Positions 18,014 to 28,400 of a DNA stretch of 64,000 bases are shown here, piece after piece. The stretch comes from an uncultured Pelagibacteraceae bacterium. Its GTDB lineage: Bacteria > Pseudomonadota > Alphaproteobacteria > Pelagibacterales > Pelagibacteraceae. Position 1 is the stretch's first letter; the number at the start of each line of letters is the position of its first letter. Both the position numbers and the translations under genes were made by a program. Location of the stretch: positions 24,078 to 88,077 of the forward strand of contig CABZHM010000002.1 in the NCBI GenBank assembly GCA_902525625.1, given 5' to 3'. Under the pieces are notes generated by a model, which saw nothing but the letters and a program-made list of their open reading frames with translations, had not been told where the DNA came from and ran no database searches.

Positions 18014-18511
18014 TTAAACAAGTTTAATAGATCTAATGTCACTATTTGATAAAGAAAAAATAAGATTTTTTATATATCGTTTAGAATTTGGGTATTTCCA
18101 AGTTTTTTCTATTTCGAATAAGGGTATTAATACAAAATTTCTAAGGTGCATTCTTGGATGAGGAACATTTATTCCGTTTGCACTAATTTTTTGATTATAA
18201 TCAATAATATCAATATCACATGTACGTGGTGAATTTTTTGGAGCTTTTTTTCTTCCCAAAGATATTTCTATCTGCTTACAAATTTTTAATAATTCTATCA
18301 TTTTTAGATTTGATGAAACTTTTAAGACAATATTGTAAAATTTTGGATTTTTTGGATTTGGCCAGGATAAAGTTTCGTAATAATTTGAGAATTTAATTAT
18401 ATTAATACCCTTGGAATATAATTCGAATTTAGTTTTTTCTATATTTTTTTTTCTATTTCCAAGATTTGAACCAACACTCAAATAAATAATTTTAGCTCGT
18501 TTTTCTGACAT
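18014..18511 (-). CDS. folK: 2-amino-4-hydroxy-6-hydroxymethyldihydropteridine pyrophosphokinase
   Basis: Pyrophosphorylates the pterin alcohol before its condensation with p-aminobenzoate in folate synthesis. With the ATG at 18511 the protein has 165 residues and begins shortly before [17 protein letters not shown], the family N-terminus. [10 protein letters not shown] is the acidic metal/ATP motif and [16 protein letters not shown] is the second signature. The longer ORF start at 18586 would add 25 residues that only re-read smpB and is rejected. The real start overlaps smpB by 20 bases. Confidence 0.92.
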   Translation of the reverse strand: MSEKRAKIIYLSVGSNLGNRKKNIEKTKFELYSKGINIIKFSNYYETLSWPNPKNPKFYNIVLKVSSNLKMIELLKICKQIEISLGRKKAPKNSPRTCDIDIIDYNQKISANGINVPHPRMHLRNFVLIPLFEIEKTWKYPNSKRYIKNLIFSLSNSDIRSIKLV

Positions 18512-18962
18512 ATCTTGCTTTATCACGATTCCAATCTCTTTTTTTAATCGCAGCTCTCTTATCAAATTGTTTTTTTCCTTTAGCAACAGCTAGCTCAATT
18601 TTGGCTTTACCTTTTTTAAAATACATTTTTGTAGGAATTACCGTGAAACCTTCTTTTTGCATTTTACCTATAAGTTTATTTATTTCTCTTTTATTTAGTA
18701 AAAGTTTTCTTTCATCTAGTGGTTTGTGATTTATGTAACTTGCCTGTTTATAAGATGCTATATGGGAATTAATCAAAATGATTTCTCCATTTTTTTCAAC
18801 AGCATAAGAATCCGCGATATTAACTTTACCTTGCCTTAAGGATTTAATCTCCGAACCTTTTAAAACGACCCCAGCCTCCAAGAGGCTTTCAAAAAAATAA
18901 TTAAAACTAGCTTTCCTATTTAAACAGATTATTTTTAAACCTTTATTGGTTTTGTTTATCAT
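18492..18962 (-). CDS. smpB: SsrA-binding protein SmpB
   Basis: Binds tmRNA and delivers it to stalled ribosomes for trans-translation. The 156-residue protein carries [31 protein letters not shown] and the basic C-terminal tail [21 protein letters not shown], all characteristic. One-base overlap with the dapA stop; dapA-smpB adjacency is common in alphaproteobacteria. No ssrA gene is visible in this window. Confidence 0.97.
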   Translation of the reverse strand: MINKTNKGLKIICLNRKASFNYFFESLLEAGVVLKGSEIKSLRQGKVNIADSYAVEKNGEIILINSHIASYKQASYINHKPLDERKLLLNKREINKLIGKMQKEGFTVIPTKMYFKKGKAKIELAVAKGKKQFDKRAAIKKRDWNRDKARYVRKTS

Positions 18963-19843
18963 TAAATCAATTTAGATAAGTGAAGGGCCTTTTCTACAAT
19001 ATCTTTTGTTTTTTCTGTAACTTTAACCAGCGGAAGTCTAACATCGTCAGTACAAAGATTTAATAATTTTGCAGCATATTTAACTGGACTCGGATTACTC
19101 TCAACAAACATTGCACTATGCAAAGGCTGCAATATTTTATCCAATTTTGCAGTTTCTTTAATTGACTTATCGTCATCTTTTAAAGAACTCTCTTGAAATT
19201 GAGAACATAATTTGGGTGCTATATTAGCTGTAACGCTTATAGCTCCAACGCCCCCTTTTTTATTAAATTCCATTGCATTGTCGTCATTTCCAGTTAGTTG
19301 AATAAATTCTTTTCCCATTTTTTCTAATGTTTGATTTACCCTATTTAAGTCTCCTGTAGCATCTTTTACACCAACGATATTTTTTAATTCAAATAATCTT
19401 GCCATAGTGTCTACAGACATATCAATTACAGATCTTCCTGGAATATTATAAATCAAGATTGGTATCCCACAATTATCATTTATAGCCTTATAATGTTGAT
19501 ACAATCCTTCTTGAGTTGGTTTATTATAATATGGAGTAACAATAAGAGCTCCATTTGCCCCTATTTTTTCAGCATGTTTTGTTAAAGAAATTGCTTCTTC
19601 TGTGGAATTGGATCCAGTTCCTGCAATTACAGGTAATTTACCACTACTTTCTTTTACGCACAATTCAATTACTTTTTGATGCTCTCCATGACTTAAAGTT
19701 GGGGACTCACCTGTTGTACCAGCGGGTACTAGACCTTTGGTACCATTTTCGATATGAAAATGTATTAACTTGATATAACTTTCTTCATCAAGTTGATTAT
19801 TTTTAAATGGGGTGACTAAAGCAACATTTGAACCTTTAAACAT
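18962..19843 (-). CDS. dapA: 4-hydroxy-tetrahydrodipicolinate synthase
   Basis: Condenses pyruvate with aspartate semialdehyde, the first step committed to lysine and diaminopimelate. The 293-residue TIM barrel shows [14 protein letters not shown] (Thr43-Thr44), Tyr132 in [10 protein letters not shown] and the Schiff-base Lys160 in GVKDATGD, all at the expected spacing. It heads a leftward chain of ten closely packed genes ending at recO. The 43-base gap to the divergent transglycosylase gene must hold both promoters. Confidence 0.97.
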   Translation of the reverse strand: MFKGSNVALVTPFKNNQLDEESYIKLIHFHIENGTKGLVPAGTTGESPTLSHGEHQKVIELCVKESSGKLPVIAGTGSNSTEEAISLTKHAEKIGANGALIVTPYYNKPTQEGLYQHYKAINDNCGIPILIYNIPGRSVIDMSVDTMARLFELKNIVGVKDATGDLNRVNQTLEKMGKEFIQLTGNDDNAMEFNKKGGVGAISVTANIAPKLCSQFQESSLKDDDKSIKETAKLDKILQPLHSAMFVESNPSPVKYAAKLLNLCTDDVRLPLVKVTEKTKDIVEKALHLSKLI

Positions 19844-19886
19844 AAATACTTATAACATAGTTTAAAGATTCATATAGTAAAAGAAT

Positions 19887-22106
19887 ATGTTTAAAAAATT
19901 CTTATTAATTATTGGTTTGTTTATAATTTTTAATCAATCTGTTGAAACTTTTGCAGAAATAATCCCATTGAAGAAGCCTGTTCTAAGTATAAAGGAGAAA
20001 GAGCAAAAGTTATTAATAGATGTTTTAAAACCGTTACAAAAACCGTCAACTAAAAAAGTCATCAAAAACTCACAAAAACAGCCTAATTACAAAAAGGTCA
20101 CAGATAAAAAGAGTAATATAGGAATAATTTTACCTAAAAAAAAACCTTTAATTGCAGGAGCAAAAAAAGAGGATCCTGTTAAAAAATCAAAATATTACAG
20201 TAAAAAAGATTTTGCATTAGCAAAAAAAGCTTTAAATGAAATGAAACAAGCAAAGTGGACTTCTGCATTAAAAACTTCAAAAAGAGTTAGGGATAAATCA
20301 ATTTACAATTTCATACAATGGAGACACCTTTTAACAAAGGGAAATACAGCCTCATATTATGATTATAAAGCATTTATTGATGCAAACGAGGATTATCCAA
20401 GAATAGGTAGAATCAAATATTTAGCAGAACATAAGCTTTCAACAGATACTGTGTCTCCAAAAAAGATTATTAATTGGTTTGAAACTAACGAATCGTTGAG
20501 TGGTTTTGGGAAAATGATATTAGGTGAAAGCTATATTTTACTAGGTAATAAGCAAAAGGGAATATCTTTAGTTAAAGAAGGATGGATAACAGCTGAACTT
20601 AATAGATCTGAACTTAAATTTTATAGAAAAAAATTTAAAAAATATCTAAATTTTGATGATTATATCAAAAGAGCAGATTACCTTGCCTGGAATAATAAAT
20701 ATTGGGATTTAAAAAGACTTTTGAGATATTTACCAAAAGATTACCAGCTTTTATACACAGCAAGGCAACTTTTGATGAGTAAGTCATACGGCGTAGATAA
20801 TGCTATTGCAAAAGTACCCACAAAATTTAAAAATGATGCAGGATTAAATTACGACAGGTTAAAATGGAGACGAAAAAGAGGTAGAGTTGACAGTTCTCTG
20901 GAAATTTTATTAAACATTAATAATACAAAAGATTATTTAGTTCGACCTGACAAATGGTGGATAGAGAGAGAAATTATTTCGAGATCGCTTATTTATAAAA
21001 AAAAGTTTGAATTAGCTTATAAAGTGTCAAGTAATCATGCATTGACTGAAGGCCCTGAATATGCGGCAGCTGAATGGATGAGTGGATGGATAGCGCTAAG
21101 CTTTTTAAACGATCCATTGTTAGCAAAAGATCATTTTGAAAACTTTTATAATAATGTAGGCTATCCTATAAGTGTATCCCGTGGTGCTTATTGGTTGGGA
21201 AAGACATACCAAAAACTTGGAGAAAAAGACTTAGCTATTGAGTGGCTTCAAAAGGCTGCAAAATTTTTGACTACTTATTATGGTCAATTAGCATTTATGG
21301 AACTAAATCCTGATAAAACTTTTGAACTTCCAAAAGATTTAGAAGTATCCACAGATTATAAAAATTATTTTTTTAAAAAAGAATTGGTAAAAACAATTTA
21401 TCTTCTCGATGAACTCAATAATGACAAATACACTAAACACATTCTTCGACATCTAGCTAATGATAATATCGAGAATGGAAGCGAAATTTTAGCAGCACAG
21501 CTAGCAACTAGCATTGATAGATTTGATTTTGCTATTCAAATTGCAAAAATTGCTTCCTATGAAAAAAGATTTCATAATAAATTTAATTATCCAATTATAA
21601 GTACACCCAAACACATCAACGGAAGAAAAATTCCAGAAACTGCTTTTATTTTGTCAATTATCAGACAAGAAAGTGAATTTGATTTAAGCGCCAATAGTCA
21701 TGCAGGTGCTAAAGGTTTAATGCAACTAATGCCGTACACTGCAAAAGTAGTTGCCAAACAAGCAAAGCTGCCCTATTCAAAATCAAGGCTAACAAAGGAT
21801 GCGGAGTACAATATAAATCTTGGATCACATTATATAGCAGGTCTAATTCTTGATTATGATGGAGCTTATCCTTTTGCTATTGCAGCTTATAATGCTGGAC
21901 CCAAAAGAGTTAAATATTGGAAAAAAATAAATAAAAATCCTCAAAAAAAACAAATTGATTATATTAACTGGATTGAGCTAATAAAATTTAAAGAAACTAG
22001 AAATTATGTGCAAAGAGTTTTAGAAAATTATAATGTCTACCGTTATATTTTAGAGCAGAAACCGATAAAAATGAAAAATTTTTTTAAAGATGACCCTCTT
22101 TACTAA
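19887..22106 (+). CDS. slt: Soluble lytic murein transglycosylase
   Basis: Periplasmic enzyme that cleaves peptidoglycan glycan strands with formation of 1,6-anhydromuramyl ends. The 739-residue protein has an N-terminal signal peptide (about 1-24), a proline- and lysine-rich linker to about residue 100, a long helical superhelix, and a C-terminal SLT domain (about 575-720). The catalytic glutamate is Glu595 in SIIRQESEFD, followed by GAKGLMQLMPYTA and AIAAYNAGPKRV. It diverges from dapA; the next gene starts 2 bases after its stop. Confidence 0.95.
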   Translation: MFKKFLLIIGLFIIFNQSVETFAEIIPLKKPVLSIKEKEQKLLIDVLKPLQKPSTKKVIKNSQKQPNYKKVTDKKSNIGIILPKKKPLIAGAKKEDPVKKSKYYSKKDFALAKKALNEMKQAKWTSALKTSKRVRDKSIYNFIQWRHLLTKGNTASYYDYKAFIDANEDYPRIGRIKYLAEHKLSTDTVSPKKIINWFETNESLSGFGKMILGESYILLGNKQKGISLVKEGWITAELNRSELKFYRKKFKKYLNFDDYIKRADYLAWNNKYWDLKRLLRYLPKDYQLLYTARQLLMSKSYGVDNAIAKVPTKFKNDAGLNYDRLKWRRKRGRVDSSLEILLNINNTKDYLVRPDKWWIEREIISRSLIYKKKFELAYKVSSNHALTEGPEYAAAEWMSGWIALSFLNDPLLAKDHFENFYNNVGYPISVSRGAYWLGKTYQKLGEKDLAIEWLQKAAKFLTTYYGQLAFMELNPDKTFELPKDLEVSTDYKNYFFKKELVKTIYLLDELNNDKYTKHILRHLANDNIENGSEILAAQLATSIDRFDFAIQIAKIASYEKRFHNKFNYPIISTPKHINGRKIPETAFILSIIRQESEFDLSANSHAGAKGLMQLMPYTAKVVAKQAKLPYSKSRLTKDAEYNINLGSHYIAGLILDYDGAYPFAIAAYNAGPKRVKYWKKINKNPQKKQIDYINWIELIKFKETRNYVQRVLENYNVYRYILEQKPIKMKNFFKDDPLY

Positions 22107-22108
22107 AT

Positions 22109-22837
22109 ATGGAATTTAATCAATCTTTTTTTCAGCAAAAATTGAAATCTGGAATAGAATTTTTCAATAAAAATCAACTAAACAAAGCTATTGAGTGTTT
22201 TAAATTTCTACAAAATGAAAAATCGACTCAAACAATAGCTTTTTTATATTTGGGAATAATAGAAATAAAAAAAAATAATAATGAAAATGCAAAAAAATAT
22301 TTTTTTAAAATTCTTGAAATAGATAAAAATCATGAATTTGCAAATTTAAATTTAGGGCTTCTTTCTTTCCAGGTAAAAGATATAAAAAGAGCAATAGATT
22401 ATTTCAATAAAACACTAAACATAAATAGAAAAAATTTGTTAGCTAAATATCATCTTGGATTAATTGAGATAATTAATAAGGAGTATGAAAAAGCTAAAAA
22501 AAAATTCGAGGAAATTCTGTTAAAGGAGCCAAAAAATTTGAATGCTCTTAATAATCTTGGGATCTGTCATTCAAAACAAATAAATTTTAAGAAAGCAATT
22601 AATATATTTAAAGATTGTCTTAATATAAACAATAACCACAAACAAGCTATTCTAAATCTAGCTAACTGTTTTTTTCAAATAAAAGATTTTGAAAACTCAA
22701 TTATTAATTATAACAAAGTTTTAGAAATAGAGAAAAATCACACAATTGCTAAAATAGGCTTAAGCAAATGTTATTTTGCTTTACATAATTATGAAAAGGC
22801 TTTTTATTTTTTTGAAGCAAGAAAAAAACACAATTAG
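22109..22837 (+). CDS. TPR-repeat protein, N-terminal part of a frameshifted TPR/glycosyltransferase-like gene
   Basis: The 242-residue product consists almost wholly of tetratricopeptide repeats, about six or seven 34-residue units with the A/G-x-x-x-L-G pattern (for example FANLNLGLLSFQ, LNALNNLGICHSK, AILNLANCFFQ). It ends at a TAG just after an A7 run at 22822-22828. In the -1 frame coding continues without a gap into the glycosyltransferase-like domain, as in full-length homologues where TPR repeats precede a GT9-like domain. The complete protein would have about 531 residues. Role unknown; TPR proteins of this class are often linked to cell-surface glycan assembly. Confidence 0.75.
   Translation: MEFNQSFFQQKLKSGIEFFNKNQLNKAIECFKFLQNEKSTQTIAFLYLGIIEIKKNNNENAKKYFFKILEIDKNHEFANLNLGLLSFQVKDIKRAIDYFNKTLNINRKNLLAKYHLGLIEIINKEYEKAKKKFEEILLKEPKNLNALNNLGICHSKQINFKKAINIFKDCLNINNNHKQAILNLANCFFQIKDFENSIINYNKVLEIEKNHTIAKIGLSKCYFALHNYEKAFYFFEARKKHN
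22822..22837 (+). other. Frameshift site: A AAA AAA heptamer followed by zero-frame stop
   Basis: Seven adenines at 22822-22828 form A AAA AAA in the phase needed for tandem -1 slippage (last base of AGA, then AAA AAA). Two codons later the zero frame stops (TAG 22835-22837), whereas the -1 frame reads on through TQLDNL into the downstream domain. Either a one-base indel in a homopolymer (real or a sequencing error), transcriptional slippage or programmed frameshifting would explain it. I see no strong downstream hairpin or well-placed upstream Shine-Dalgarno stimulator. Confidence 0.6.
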
Positions 22838-23703
22838 ATAATTTAAAAATTGCTAATAAATTAGTTAAAGATTTTAATTGTAAAGAATGGTTCAAGGAAA
22901 AAATAGATAATAAAAAAATTTTGATTCTTAGTGAACAAGGTATTGGTGATAATTTACAATTCGCTAGATATATCTTTTGGTTAAAAGAAAAATTTAATTG
23001 TGATATAATTTTTTATATTAATAAAAAAATTTCTCATCTTTTTAAAAACTGTCCATGTAAAATTATAAATGATTTAGATCAGGTTGATAAGATTGACTTT
23101 TATCAGTATTTATTATCTTTACCATACATCTACTATAAAAGAGAGAATAAATTTAAAAAATGTATTTCTTTTATATCAGATGATACCTCTAATAACTTAA
23201 ACTGGAAAAAAAAACTTGAAAATTTTAAAAAACCACTTATTGCAATACAATGGAAAGGAAATGAAAAATTTCTAGACGATCAGCAAAGATCTGTTCCTAT
23301 AAAATTTTTTAGTAATTTAATTAAAAATAAAGATTACTCTTTTATTAGTCTACAGAAAGACAATTTTTCCTCAGATATTAAATCTAATAACCTACAAGAA
23401 TTTATTACAGATTTCTCAGAACAAATCGATATCGGAGATAAGAGTTTTGTTGATACTATCTCTATTCTGAATAGTATAGATTTGTTGATTTCAGTTGACA
23501 CATCAATGACCCATCTCGCATCTACGATGGGTATTAAGACTTTACTATTACTTAACTATAACCCTGATTGGCGTTGGCATATAGAACTCAAGGAAAATTG
23601 TTTTTATGACAATCTAGAAATGATAAAAGCTGATAGAATAAATGATTGGGAGTCAGTCTCTTTTAGGATTAATGATAAATTGAAAGAATTATTTAAAAGA
23701 TAA
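22828..23703 (+). pseudogene. GT9/heptosyltransferase-like domain, C-terminal part of the frameshifted gene
   Basis: In the -1 frame from 22828 to the stop at 23703 about 291 residues resemble the domain that follows TPR repeats in TPR/glycosyltransferase-9-like proteins: LSEQGIGDNLQFARY (from 22927), IAIQWKGNEKF, DQQRSVPI, then LLISVDTSMTHLASTMGI and PDWRWH near the end. The only start-like codon for separate translation is the TTG at 22921, which would cut the fold just before LSEQGIGD and has no good ribosome-binding site. So it is either expressed by frameshifting or inactive. Ends 14 bases before the tRNA gene on the opposite strand. Confidence 0.7.
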
Positions 23704-23717
23704 ATTTTCCTCAAAAA

Positions 23718-23809
23718 TGGCGGAAAGGGAGGGATTCGAACCCTCGGTACAAGTTTCCCCGCACGGTCATTTAGCAAACGACTGGTTTAAGCCTCTCACC
23801 CACCTTTCC
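23718..23809 (-). tRNA. tRNA-Ser (anticodon GCU)
   Basis: The reverse strand folds as a class II tRNA: acceptor GGAAAGG pairs with CCTTTCC, the anticodon stem GTCGT/ATGAC encloses loop TTGCTAA with anticodon GCT, there is a long variable arm, the T-loop is GGTTCGAATCC, and CCA is encoded (23718-23720). It reads AGC and AGU serine codons. Transcribed leftwards, divergent from soxB; a T5 tract follows the CCA directly. Confidence 0.96.
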
Positions 23810-23824
23810 TTTAACAAGTGTGTA

Positions 23825-23859
23825 ACTTGAAATCATTGAATATTCAATATTAATCAAGT
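23825..23859. promoter_or_regulatory. Nested dyad upstream of sarcosine oxidase operon
   Basis: A perfect 14-base palindrome, ATTGAATATTCAAT (23835-23848), is flanked almost symmetrically by the inverted arms ACTTGA (23825-23830) and TCAAGT (23854-23859). The two dyads have centres only half a base apart. The element ends 12 bases before the soxB ATG and lies just upstream of the tRNA-Ser gene on the other strand, so it could be an operator for either promoter. Short palindromes are frequent in AT-rich DNA, so function is inferred, not shown. Confidence 0.35.
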
Positions 23860-23871
23860 ATTTATTGCAAA

Positions 23872-25125
23872 ATGAAAAATAAATATTCAATAATTTCTCT
23901 TATTAAGAATTCTTTTTCATATCATGAAAATTGGCAAAAAGCTTGGGGTAATCCTGAACCAAAAAAAGAATATGATATTATAATAGTCGGTGGCGGAGGT
24001 CATGGTTTGGCTACAGCTTATTATCTTGCAAAAAAACATAATATTAAAAATGTTGCTGTAATAGAAAAAGGCTGGATTGGCGGGGGTAACACTGGGAGAA
24101 ATACTACAATAATTAGATCTAACTATTTGTGGGATGCAAGTGCAGGTTTGTATGATCATGCTTTAAAAATTTGGGAAAAACTATCTCAAGAATTAAATTA
24201 CAATGTTATGTTTAGTCAACGAGGAGTGATGAATCTAGCTCATAATTTACAAGATGTAAGAGATCTTAAAAGAAGGACTCATGCTAACAGATTGAATGGT
24301 ATCGATGCAGTTTATCTTAATACAGAGCAAGTAAAAAAATTTTGTCCAATTATAAACACCTCTCCAGATATTAGATATCCAGTATTAGGGGGAACTCTCC
24401 AGCGTAGAGCTGGTACGGCACGTCATGACGCTGTAGCTTGGGGTTATGCAAGAGGTGCTGATGAAATGGGTGTTGATATAATTCAAAATTGTGAAGTTAA
24501 AGGAATTAAAAGAAGTGGTGAGAGTGTTGATGGAGTTGAAACAACAAAAGGTTTTATCAAAACAAAAAAAATTGGTGTTGTTGCTGCTGGTCACTCAAGT
24601 GTAATAGCAAATATGGCAGGCTTGAAGTTACCTTTGGAAAGTAAACCTCTTCAAGCATTAGTGTCAGAGCCAGTAAAACCTATTATTGATACAGTAGTTA
24701 TGTCTAATGCTGTACATGCTTACGTTAGTCAGTCTGATAAGGGTGAGCTGGTAATTGGAGCTGGGACAGATGACTACGTTTCTTATTCTCAAAAAGGAAG
24801 TCATGAGATTGTAGAAGGAACTTTAAATGCTATTTTAGAATTATATCCAATATTTAGCCGAATGAGAATGTTAAGACAATGGGGTGGTATTGTAGATATA
24901 TGTCCTGATGCGAGTCCTATTGTTAGTAAGACACCAATTAAAGGTTTATATTTTAATTGCGGTTGGGGAACTGGAGGATTTAAAGCAACACCAGGTTCAG
25001 GAGATTTATTTGCACATACAATAGCAAATGATGAACCTCATAAATTAAATGCTGCATTTAATCTTAATAGATTTGTGAGTGGAGATCTTGTTGATGAACA
25101 CGGTGCGGCTGCTGTAGCACACTAA
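23872..25125 (+). CDS. soxB: Sarcosine oxidase, beta subunit
   Basis: Flavin subunit of heterotetrameric sarcosine oxidase, which oxidatively demethylates N-methylglycine to glycine. The 417-residue protein has the FAD dinucleotide fold [18 protein letters not shown] (about 36-53) and RHDAVAWG with His185, matching the histidine that binds FMN covalently in characterised enzymes. First gene of soxBDAG; its stop overlaps the soxD start by one base. A 35-base dyad lies just upstream. Glycine and one-carbon units made here can enter GlyA. Confidence 0.96.
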   Translation: MKNKYSIISLIKNSFSYHENWQKAWGNPEPKKEYDIIIVGGGGHGLATAYYLAKKHNIKNVAVIEKGWIGGGNTGRNTTIIRSNYLWDASAGLYDHALKIWEKLSQELNYNVMFSQRGVMNLAHNLQDVRDLKRRTHANRLNGIDAVYLNTEQVKKFCPIINTSPDIRYPVLGGTLQRRAGTARHDAVAWGYARGADEMGVDIIQNCEVKGIKRSGESVDGVETTKGFIKTKKIGVVAAGHSSVIANMAGLKLPLESKPLQALVSEPVKPIIDTVVMSNAVHAYVSQSDKGELVIGAGTDDYVSYSQKGSHEIVEGTLNAILELYPIFSRMRMLRQWGGIVDICPDASPIVSKTPIKGLYFNCGWGTGGFKATPGSGDLFAHTIANDEPHKLNAAFNLNRFVSGDLVDEHGAAAVAH

Positions 25126-25406
25126 TGTTTTTGATTCATTGTCCTTATTGTGGTGAAAGAGAACAAAGTGAGTTTAAAGCTGGAGGTGAGGCTCATATAG
25201 TTAGACCCAAACAACCAACTGAATTAAGTGATGATCAGTGGGCAGAATATCTTTTCATGAGAAAAAATATTAAAGGTGTCCAGTTCGAAAGATGGGTTCA
25301 TACCCATGGATGTAGAAAATGGTTCAACATGGTTAGAGACACATCTAATGATGAAATTAAAGCAATTTATAAAATGGGTGAAAAACCTCCAACAAAATAT
25401 AAATGA
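25125..25406 (+). CDS. soxD: Sarcosine oxidase, delta subunit
   Basis: Small zinc subunit of the heterotetrameric enzyme. The 93-residue protein has all four zinc ligands at the family positions: Cys6 and Cys9 in HCPYCG, and His59 and Cys63 in VHTHGCRKW. Conserved FKAGGEAHIVRP follows the first knuckle. One-base overlap with soxB upstream and 4-base overlap with soxA downstream indicate tight translational coupling of the subunits. Confidence 0.96.
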   Translation: MFLIHCPYCGEREQSEFKAGGEAHIVRPKQPTELSDDQWAEYLFMRKNIKGVQFERWVHTHGCRKWFNMVRDTSNDEIKAIYKMGEKPPTKYK

Positions 25407-28400
25407 CAGACAATTTAAGAGTTAAATCAAGTAAGTTTATAGATGAGACATATAAAATTTCATTTAAGTTTAATAGTAAAACTTATTATGGTTATAAGGG
25501 AGACACATTAGCATCTGCACTTTTAGCTAATAATATCCATTTAGTCGGAAGAAGTTTTAAATACCATAGACCAAGAGGAATAATGACTGCTGGTTCAGAA
25601 GAGCCTAATGCTATTGTTCAACTTCATAAAGATACATCTAGGACAGAACCAAATGTTAGAGCAACAGAAATAGAAATTTATGAAGGACTTGAAGCTTCAA
25701 GTCAAAATTGTTGGCCAAGTGTTAACTTTGATTTAGGAGGTATAAATAATTTTTTAAGTCCAGTTCTTCCAGCAGGTTTTTATTATAAAACTTTCATGTG
25801 GCCAGCAAGTTTTTGGGAAAAATATGAGTATTTTATAAGAAAATCTGCCGGTTTAGGTAAATCACCTTCGGAGCCTGATCCTGATATATATGAGCATAAA
25901 TATATACACTGTGATGTGTTAATCATTGGTGCTGGTATTTCAGGTATCATCGCAGCAAAAACTTCTGCAAAAAATGGTTTTAAAACATTATTAGTAGATG
26001 AAAAACCTTATCTTGGTGGTTCAACAATTTACCAGAATTCAGAGCATTTCAAGATCAATAATCAAATTTCAAGCTCATGGTTGGAAAAGGAAATAAATGA
26101 AATCAAAAAAATTGATAATTTAGAAATAAAAATAAGAACAAGTGTAGCTGCATTCCATGGTTATAACTTTTTATTGGCTCGAGAAAGCCTGACCGATCAT
26201 TTACCTTTACATCAAAGAGATGAGAAAGTTAGACATAGACTACTTAAGATAAGAGCAAAAAAAGTCATTAGTGCGACTGGATCTTTAGAAAGGCCTTTAA
26301 TATTTGATAATAATGATCGACCAGGAATTTTGTTATCCTCTGCAATAGAAAAGTATTCAAATTTTTTTGGTGTTGCGTGTGGTCAAAAAAATGTTCTTTT
26401 TACCAATAATGACAGTGCCTATGAGACAGCAATGAGTTTATTTCAAAAAGGAATTAATATTAAAGCTATCATTGATAATAGAGAAGAAGTTGATTCAAAA
26501 TTAGTAAAAGAAATAGAAAAAAATAATATAAAAGTTTACAAAGGATATACAGTTGTTGACACATTTGGATACAAAAAGATTAATAAGATATCAATAATGC
26601 AACTTTCCAAAGATGGTCAAAAAGTTATTGGTTCTAAGATATCTATAGATTGTGATTGCCTTGGTATGTCAGGAGGATGGACTCCAGCTGTACATCTTTT
26701 TACTCAATCTGGAGGAAAATTAAGATTCAGAGATGACGATCAAGTATTTATTCCGGGAATATATCCTTCAGATCAAATAAGTATAGGTTCTTGTAATGGA
26801 GATTTTACATTAGATGAAATTTTAATTGGTATTTCAAAAAAACTTAAAGATTTTTTAGATATTAAGAAAACTGACTATGAAAATCTTGAGATCCAATCTC
26901 ATTTCAACAAAACTAAAAGAAATATATGGTTACTACCATCTAATAAAATAATTGGTAAAACAAAACCATTTGTTGATTATCAAAATGATGCTACAGCAAA
27001 AGATATTAAATTAGCTTTAAGAGAAGGTTTCCGATCAATTGAACATGTAAAGAGGTATACAACAACCGGCATGGGAACTGATCAAGGTAAACTTGGTAAT
27101 ATGCATGCGTTAGGAATTATCTCTGAAACTGCTGGCTCTAAAATGGGTGAGCTTGGTACAACAACATTTAGACCACCCTACACTCCTCTTACTTTTGGCA
27201 CAATTGTCGGAAGAAATGTAGGAGAATATTTCGATGTTTTCAGGAAAACTCCAATCCATGATTGGCATGTTGAAAATAAAGCGAAATTTGAAAATGTAGG
27301 ACAATGGAAAAGAGCTTGGTTTTATCCTAGAAAAAATGAAGGCATGCATGAAGCTGTACAAAGAGAAAGTAAAGCTGCAAGAGATAGTGCAGGTATATTA
27401 GATGCTTCAACATTAGGTAAGATTGATATTCAAGGTACAGATGCCTCGGAATTTTTAAATAGAGTTTATACTAATGCATGGTCAAAACTAGCTATTGGAA
27501 AATGTCGATATGGGTTGATGCTTAATGAGGATGGTATGGTTTATGACGACGGTGTAACAACACGCCTAGATGAAAATCACTATATTATGACCACAACAAC
27601 CGGTGGAGCGGCAACCGTTTTAGGCAAATTGGAAGATTACCTCCAAACAGAGTGGCCAGAATTAGATGTATACTTAACTTCAGTGACTGATCATTATGCA
27701 ACAATTAGTGTTTGTGGTCCAAACAGTAAAAAAATTATTTCAAAAGTAATTCCTGATATAGATTTATCTGATGAAAAATTTCCACATATGTCTTTTAAAA
27801 ACACTAAGATTGGCAAAGTTAAATGTAGGGTAATGAGAATAAGTTTTACCGGTGAACAAAGTTACGAGATTAATGTTCAGGCCAACTATGGAAGATCTGT
27901 ATGGGAAAGGTGTATGCAGGCAGGAAAAGAATTTAACATAACACCTTATGGAACTGAAACGATGCATTTACTAAGAGCAGAAAAAGGATTTATAATTGTA
28001 GGACAAGACACAGATGCAACCATGACACCAATCGATCTACAAATGGATTGGATAGTTAGTAAAAAGAAATATGACTTTATTGGTAAAAGATCTTTATATA
28101 GATCAGATACAATCAGAGAGGATAGAAAACAGTTAATTGGTTTAGTTACAGAAAATCCAAAAGAAGTTTTGGAAGAAGGTGCCCAAATTGTTGAGGATGC
28201 AAGCAAGTCACCAGTTGAAATGTTGGGCCATGTAACTTCAAGTTACTATAGTCCAAATTTAGAAAAATCTATCGCTTTAGGGGTTGTTAAAGGTGGAAAA
28301 AATATGATGGGTCAAAAACTAATTATCCCAATGGAAAATAAACAAATCAACGTGACAGTTACTGATCCAGTTTTTTTAGATAAGGAGAATAAAAGATTAA

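Noticed and set aside
18492..18962. ssrA (tmRNA) beside smpB
   Set aside because: No tRNA-like ends or tag-like reading frame occur near smpB; neighbours are packed without space.
22838..22920. Apparent 83-base intergenic gap inside the TPR/glycosyltransferase locus
   Set aside because: It is fully coding in the -1 frame and joins the two domains, so it is not a regulatory region.
23810..23871. Glycine riboswitch upstream of the sarcosine oxidase operon
   Set aside because: SAR11 uses glycine riboswitches elsewhere, but this 62-base gap is too short and lacks the conserved aptamer core; only a DNA dyad is seen.
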